Part shown: positions 59,955 through 64,000 of the stretch, in pieces
Position numbering within the stretch: the stretch's first letter is position 1
How the letters are laid out: each line of letters opens with the position of its first letter
NCBI RefSeq assembly: GCF_001412105.1
Contig: NZ_LKST01000004.1
Span: 62,001 to 126,000 of the forward strand
DNA length: 64,000 nucleotides
Source of the DNA: Corynebacterium oculi
Lineage (GTDB): Bacteria; Actinomycetota; Actinomycetes; Mycobacteriales; Mycobacteriaceae
Direction of reading: 5' to 3'
Program-made: the position numbers and the translations under genes
The notes under the pieces: generated by a model
Seen by the model: the letters and a program-made list of their open reading frames with translations, nothing else
What the model was told of the DNA's origin: nothing
The model's database searches: none

Positions 59955-60279
59955 TGAATCCGAGGCCACCCACGGAAGAGACGCCACGGATACCAGGAGA
60001 AAGGGCCCGCAATAAAACGCCCCAGCCACCGGGATAACCGCAGGTCACAGCGCTGGAAGCCGACTCCGCCTCGCGCCAACCAACACAAAGCACACCCGGG
60101 CGGGATGAATAATAAAGATGTGGTCACTGCGGCTTCGCCGCGTCCGACAGCCAGAACGTGGTTATATTGCCGCCCCGCCTCCGAGCCCTAAGCGCACCGA
60201 TAAACCCCTCTTTGCAAGATTGTGCAACAATTTATTTTCACTTCCCGCGCCTAAGCACACAGAGAATCACCGTAGCATC

Positions 60280-60756
60280 TTAAGGTTTTTCCCATACCAC
60301 CGCCGTAGCCACGGCGGCGCGACCCTCCCCGCGCCCGGTAAAACCCAGGTGATCGGTGGTGGTAGCGGACACGGATACCGGGGCACCCACCGCCTCGGAG
60401 AGTACCCGCTGCGCCTCCTCCCGGCGCGGCCCCATCTTCGGCGTCTGCCCCACCATCTGCACCGCGGCGTTGCCCACCACGTACCCGGCGCGCCCTATCT
60501 CCGCCACGGCCTCGCTCAGGATCCGCACCCCCGAGGCTCCCGCATACTCCGGCCGCCCCACCCCCACGAGGATACCGATGTCCCCCAGACCGGCGGCCGA
60601 AAGCAGGGCGTCCACGAGAGCGTGGCTCACCACGTCCCCATCGGAATGGCCCTCGCAGCCCTCCGCCTCCGGGAAGAACAACCCCGCGATATAACACGGC
60701 TTGCCCGGCTCGATCCGGTGCGCGTCCGTTCCAATACCCACGCGGGGAAGAATCAC
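60280..60756 (-). CDS. ispF: 2-C-methyl-D-erythritol 2,4-cyclodiphosphate synthase
   Basis: A 158-aa MEP-pathway enzyme. [12 protein letters not shown] and the zinc-binding [14 protein letters not shown] motif are at the N-terminus; [16 protein letters not shown] near the end is the family signature. It makes the cyclodiphosphate from the IspD/IspE product. Overlaps ispD by 4 bp. Confidence 0.97.
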   Translation of the reverse strand: MILPRVGIGTDAHRIEPGKPCYIAGLFFPEAEGCEGHSDGDVVSHALVDALLSAAGLGDIGILVGVGRPEYAGASGVRILSEAVAEIGRAGYVVGNAAVQMVGQTPKMGPRREEAQRVLSEAVGAPVSVSATTTDHLGFTGRGEGRAAVATAVVWEKP

Positions 60757-61574
60757 GATCCGTCTCCTGTCCTAGTTTCTTCAGGCGCTTCCTCAGAAGC
60801 ACCGCAGCCCGGGACGTCAAAGACCGTGGGCTCCGCCTCGTCCACGATGGTGCGGGCCAGCATCATGTCCAGCGGCGTGGTCACCTTGAACGCCATCGGG
60901 TCGCCGGGAACGCAGGTCACCGGGTGCCCCCGCCATTCCAGCAACGAGGCATCGTCGGTGGCCACGAAGCCGGGATCATCCTCCGCAAAGTACGCGCGAT
61001 TAGCCTCCCGCAGCGTGGCCAGATCAAAACCCTGGGGGGTCTGCACGGCGCGCAGCAGCGCCCGCGAGGGGGTTTCCGCCACCGTCGAGCCCTCCGGGGC
61101 ATCGATCCGCTTGATGGTATCGGCCACCGGCAACACGGGGATCACGCCCACGTTTCCGGCCAGCACGGAGCGGGTAACCCTGGCCACCAGGCCCGGCGGG
61201 GTGAGCGCGCGGGCGGAATCATGAATGAGCACCACGCCCTCGGAGTCATCAATGGCCTGGAGGCCCTGCCATACGGAATCCGCCCGCTCACCACCCCCGT
61301 GCACCAGCCGCACGGGCACCTCGCCGTTGCGCAGCAGGCCCCGGCGATCCAGCAGATCGGCCGCATAGGCTTCCATGTCCGGGCTAATGAGCACGATGAT
61401 CTCATCCACCACGCCGGAGGTAATCATCGCCGTGGTGGAACGCTCCACCAGGGAGCGGCGGCGCAGGGTGACAAAGGCCTTGGGTATAGCGGCCCCCAAG
61501 CGCGTTCCCTTGCCTGCGGCCGCGATCAGGGCGGTGACCCGGCGGCCGCGGCCGGTGTTAGTCCTCGTCCTCAT
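60753..61574 (-). CDS. ispD: 2-C-methyl-D-erythritol 4-phosphate cytidylyltransferase
   Basis: A 273-aa CTP-transferase of the MEP pathway: [20 protein letters not shown] (CTP-binding), [11 protein letters not shown] and VQTPQGFDL are the family motifs. The start is ambiguous. ATG 61574, overlapping the carD end by 17 bp, is preferred over ATG 61592; the alternative adds six residues. Confidence 0.95.
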   Translation of the reverse strand: MRTRTNTGRGRRVTALIAAAGKGTRLGAAIPKAFVTLRRRSLVERSTTAMITSGVVDEIIVLISPDMEAYAADLLDRRGLLRNGEVPVRLVHGGGERADSVWQGLQAIDDSEGVVLIHDSARALTPPGLVARVTRSVLAGNVGVIPVLPVADTIKRIDAPEGSTVAETPSRALLRAVQTPQGFDLATLREANRAYFAEDDPGFVATDDASLLEWRGHPVTCVPGDPMAFKVTTPLDMMLARTIVDEAEPTVFDVPGCGASEEAPEETRTGDGS

Positions 61575-62151
61575 CGTCAAAGTTGAGGTCATCCAGGTTC
61601 ACGTCAAGGTCATCGGCCTTGACCTCGGCGTCCGTGGTGGAGATGCCGGCGGCCTCCTTGTGGCGCTTGATTGCCTCGTCCACCTCGTTCAGGAAGGCAT
61701 CGGCCTTATCCTTATCCTCGGTATCGGCCAGGGCGATCTCCCCCACCAGGATCTGCCGAGCCTTGGCCAGCATGCGCTTCTCACCCGCCGAGAGGCCGCG
61801 ATCCTGATCGCGCCGCCACAGATCGCGCACCACCTCGGCCACCTTGTTCACGTCGCCCGAGGCCAGGCGCTCCTGATTGGCCTTGTAGCGGCGAGACCAG
61901 TTACCGGCCTCTTCCACGTCCGTCTCGCGCAACATGCCAAAGACCATGCGCAGGCCCTCATCGCCCACCACGTCGCGCACGCCCACCAGCTCGGCGTTCT
62001 TGATGGGCACGCGCACCACCAGGTCGGATTGATTGATCTTCAAAACGAGGTACTCTAGCGTTTCTCCGCCGATCTCGCGCTGCTCGATGTTCTCGATGAC
62101 GGCGGCACCGTGGTGCGGGTAAACAACGACGTCCCCGACCTTGAAATCCAT
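61558..62151 (-). CDS. carD: CarD-family RNA polymerase-binding transcription factor
   Basis: A 197-aa protein: CdnL/TRCF interaction domain ([20 protein letters not shown]), helical C-terminal domain ([19 protein letters not shown]), and a very acidic tail of about 15 residues ([11 protein letters not shown]). CarD stabilises open complexes at rRNA and many other promoters in actinobacteria. ATG 62151 has AAGGAG upstream; longer reading is rejected. Confidence 0.95.
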   Translation of the reverse strand: MDFKVGDVVVYPHHGAAVIENIEQREIGGETLEYLVLKINQSDLVVRVPIKNAELVGVRDVVGDEGLRMVFGMLRETDVEEAGNWSRRYKANQERLASGDVNKVAEVVRDLWRRDQDRGLSAGEKRMLAKARQILVGEIALADTEDKDKADAFLNEVDEAIKRHKEAAGISTTDAEVKADDLDVNLDDLNFDDEDED

Positions 62152-62415
62152 TCCCCACTCCTTGAGATCCACTGAGGTAAAACGCGAGCACAGTTGCGGC
62201 CCCAGCGCCGAGCGATCCCCGAGGTTGGACGGGCTCCCTGGCGAGGGCATAACAGATTCATCATCCTACCACGCCCGCCTCGCGGATACCGGCCCATTCC
62301 TCCGCCCAATGGATACCCCCTGCCTACCTCACTCAACTAGGACAGGCCTGTGAGAACGGCTAGGGTGGAGTGTATTAACTGTGTTTTTCCGCAAGATCGC
62401 ATGGAGGACAATCCC

Positions 62416-62997
62416 GTGAAGCCCCTGAAGTCCGCCGCCCGGCGCGGCGGTGTCATCTCCGCAGCCGCACTTTCCGCGCTCCTGCTGGCTTCCTGCTCCG
62501 CAGGCCAGGTGACGCAGACCTCGGATCAGGTTGCCGCCGTCGATGGCGCCACCGCCCACAGCGAGGACGAGGCCGTGGCCCTGCGCGATGTCACCGTGAT
62601 CGTGGCCGATTCCGGCGAGGCCGCCCTCAAGTTCACCGCCATCAACCAGGACACAGGAACCACCGCGCATCGCCTGCAATCCGTGAGCGTCAACGGCAAG
62701 CCGGTGCGCGTGGATCAGACCCCGGACATCAACCCCGGGTGCAGCCTAGTGGCGGACTCCGCAGCGGGAATCGCGGATCTCAACAAGGACGTGGACGCCG
62801 GCTGCATCGACTACACCGCCACCTCCCTGGAGAACGATAACTTCGCTCCCGGAGGCAACGCCGAGGTGCAGTTCACCTTCGATAACGGCACGATCCCCGT
62901 CACCGCCACCATCTCCGCCCCGAACCTGGACTCCGGCACCGTGACCCGCGACTTCGACCGCTACGGCGAAAACGGCAAGGCACACGAGGAACACTAG
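62416..62997 (+). CDS. Lipoprotein of unknown function
   Basis: A 193-aa exported lipoprotein: basic start, hydrophobic core and lipobox LLASC (Cys about residue 27). The mature part is a beta-rich domain with DVTVIVADSGEAALKFTAIN and two Cys (GCSLVAD and GCIDYT), compatible with a small immunoglobulin-like or copper-binding fold, but I cannot assign it. GTG 62416 follows GGAGGA; a TAGGGT -10 box is 50 bp upstream. Confidence 0.8.
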   Translation: MKPLKSAARRGGVISAAALSALLLASCSAGQVTQTSDQVAAVDGATAHSEDEAVALRDVTVIVADSGEAALKFTAINQDTGTTAHRLQSVSVNGKPVRVDQTPDINPGCSLVADSAAGIADLNKDVDAGCIDYTATSLENDNFAPGGNAEVQFTFDNGTIPVTATISAPNLDSGTVTRDFDRYGENGKAHEEH

Positions 62998-63094
62998 GGC
63001 TGAAGCGGGGGCTTATCGACGCACCCCCGCTCGTTCGAACAGGAAAACGGCACCGAGGGGGCGGTGTCCCGGCCATCCTCTATGGTTCTAGGGC

Positions 63095-64000
63095 ATGGCG
63101 AAAAAACCGCGCAGCATCCACACCTGCACCGAGTGCGGATATTCCTCCCCCAAGTGGCTGGGCCGCTGCCCAGAATGCGGGGCTTGGGGCTCCATGCAAG
63201 AATCCGCCCCGCCGCTCAGCGCGGCCGGGGCAGCGAGGGGGCGTGGGGGCTCGCTCGGCGGGGGCTCCGGCAAGCACGGCGCTGCTACCGGCCTCACGCC
63301 CACCTCCCCCGCCGCCCCCATGACCACCATCAGCGCAAATACCACGCGCACCATTCCCACCGGGATCGGGGAGCTAGATCGCGTGCTGGGCAGCGGGATC
63401 GTGCCCGGCTCCGTGGTGCTCATGGCCGGGGAACCCGGCGTGGGAAAATCCACCCTGCTGTTAGAGGTGGCCGCCCGCTGGGCCGCACAACCCACGGAAG
63501 CCGGGGCCGAGCAGAAAACCCGCACCGCCCTCTACGTCACCGCCGAGGAGTCCGTGGGGCAGGTGCGGCTGCGCGCCGAGCGCACCGGGGCGGTGCGCGA
63601 TACCCTCTACCTGGCGGCAGAACCCAACCTGGACGTGGTGTTCGGGCACGTTCACCAGGTCAAGCCCTCCCTGCTCATCGTGGACTCCGTGCAAACCATG
63701 CAGGCCGACGGCGTGGAGGGCGTGGCCGGGGGCGTGGCGCAATCCCGCGCGGTGACCGCCGCGCTGACCACCCTGGCCAAGACCACCGGGATTCCCATCC
63801 TGCTGGTGGGGCACGTGACCAAGGACGGCAACGTGGCCGGGCCGCGCGTGCTGGAACACCTGGTGGACGTGGTGCTGAACTTCGAGGGGGATCGCCATTC
63901 CAGCCTGCGCATGCTGCGCGGCATCAAGAACCGCTTTGGGGCCACGGACGAGGTGGGCTGCTTTGAACAGACCGCCGGGGGAATCCGCGAGGTACCCGAC
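63095..64000 (+). CDS. radA: DNA repair protein RadA, 5' part (runs off window)
   Basis: Open from ATG 63095 to the window end (302 codons, no stop), so the C-terminal Lon-like domain is missing here. Zinc finger [18 protein letters not shown] at residues 11-28, Walker [10 protein letters not shown] at about 115, Walker [11 protein letters not shown] and the RadA KNRFG motif ([11 protein letters not shown]) are present. RadA is a branch-migration helicase in recombinational repair. A Gly/Ser-rich spacer follows the zinc finger. Confidence 0.95.
   Translation, partial: MAKKPRSIHTCTECGYSSPKWLGRCPECGAWGSMQESAPPLSAAGAARGRGGSLGGGSGKHGAATGLTPTSPAAPMTTISANTTRTIPTGIGELDRVLGSGIVPGSVVLMAGEPGVGKSTLLLEVAARWAAQPTEAGAEQKTRTALYVTAEESVGQVRLRAERTGAVRDTLYLAAEPNLDVVFGHVHQVKPSLLIVDSVQTMQADGVEGVAGGVAQSRAVTAALTTLAKTTGIPILLVGHVTKDGNVAGPRVLEHLVDVVLNFEGDRHSSLRMLRGIKNRFGATDEVGCFEQTAGGIREVPD

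Noticed and set aside
59808..60029. 70-residue N-terminal extension of the GntR regulator, spanning the C10 tract
   Set aside because: No ribosome binding site, not protein-like, and GntR/FCD proteins begin close to ATG 59807. Phase variation of the regulator through this tract is therefore unlikely.
60118..61224. 368-codon plus-strand ORF
   Set aside because: Antisense of ispF and ispD with Arg/Pro/Ser-rich shadow composition.

Overview
The window reads as a chromosomal segment of a high-GC Corynebacterium. Evidence: the gene order purD-purB-purC, HIT protein, phoS-phoR, pqo, MFS exporter, and later thrE, otsA, a lipoprotein, otsB, an IpsA-like LacI regulator and a zinc ABC operon follows the C. 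glutamicum chromosome as I remember it. HtaA/HmuTUV heme uptake is typical of corynebacteria, and GTG/TTG starts and leaderless promoters are common. The species is not identifiable from the sequence alone.

Layout. 0-4.3 kb: a MarR regulator and purine genes (minus strand). 4.3-9.0 kb: HIT protein, alpha/beta hydrolase, the PhoS-PhoR two-component system and a class III aminotransferase. 9.1-10.3 kb: a TipA-type MerR regulator with a classic 19-bp-spacer promoter, diverging from a structured leader that carries a 46-aa peptide gene. 10.4-16.4 kb: pyruvate:quinone oxidoreductase, a DHA2 exporter and tandem C1B aminopeptidases. 16.4-19.1 kb: a broken MFS gene and an intact HipBA pair. 19.1-24.7 kb: a heme operon, htaA-hmuT-hmuU-hmuV, whose HtaA has three heme-binding repeats. 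24.9-28.5 kb: two GT87-like membrane glycosyltransferases, a DUF1304 protein and a free-standing 37-aa peptide gene. 28.5-37 kb: an unrecognised internally duplicated protein and a complete kdpFABCDE potassium operon led by an extra 28-aa membrane peptide. 37-38.8 kb: thiC under a TPP riboswitch.

38.8-41.2 kb is a lower-GC island. It holds a Sec-secreted small protein coupled to a very acidic partner (a candidate toxin-immunity pair), an orphan ORF and an IS30 remnant, and ends at tRNA-Thr. 41.5-49.2 kb: thrE, a Lys-rich histone-like protein, otsA, a lipoprotein, a broken HipBA cassette inserted before otsB, and ipsA. 49.2-51 kb: AT-rich DNA with a hypothetical gene and a frameshifted MFS gene. 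51-54.4 kb: a zinc ABC importer and an esterase. 54.5-64 kb: rlmB, cysS, nagB-nagA with a GntR/FCD regulator, ispF-ispD-carD, a lipoprotein and the 5' part of radA, which runs off the window.

How it fits together: the core is housekeeping metabolism plus uptake of heme, zinc and potassium and phosphate sensing. Accessory cassettes (two HipBA modules, the secreted-protein pair, IS30, MFS exporters) sit between conserved blocks. All five one-base frameshifts I found are in these accessory genes and none in the core genes. The most novel-looking items are the secreted-protein/acidic-partner pair at 39.15-39.89 kb, three self-contained small-peptide genes, and the duplicated protein at 28.5-29.2 kb.
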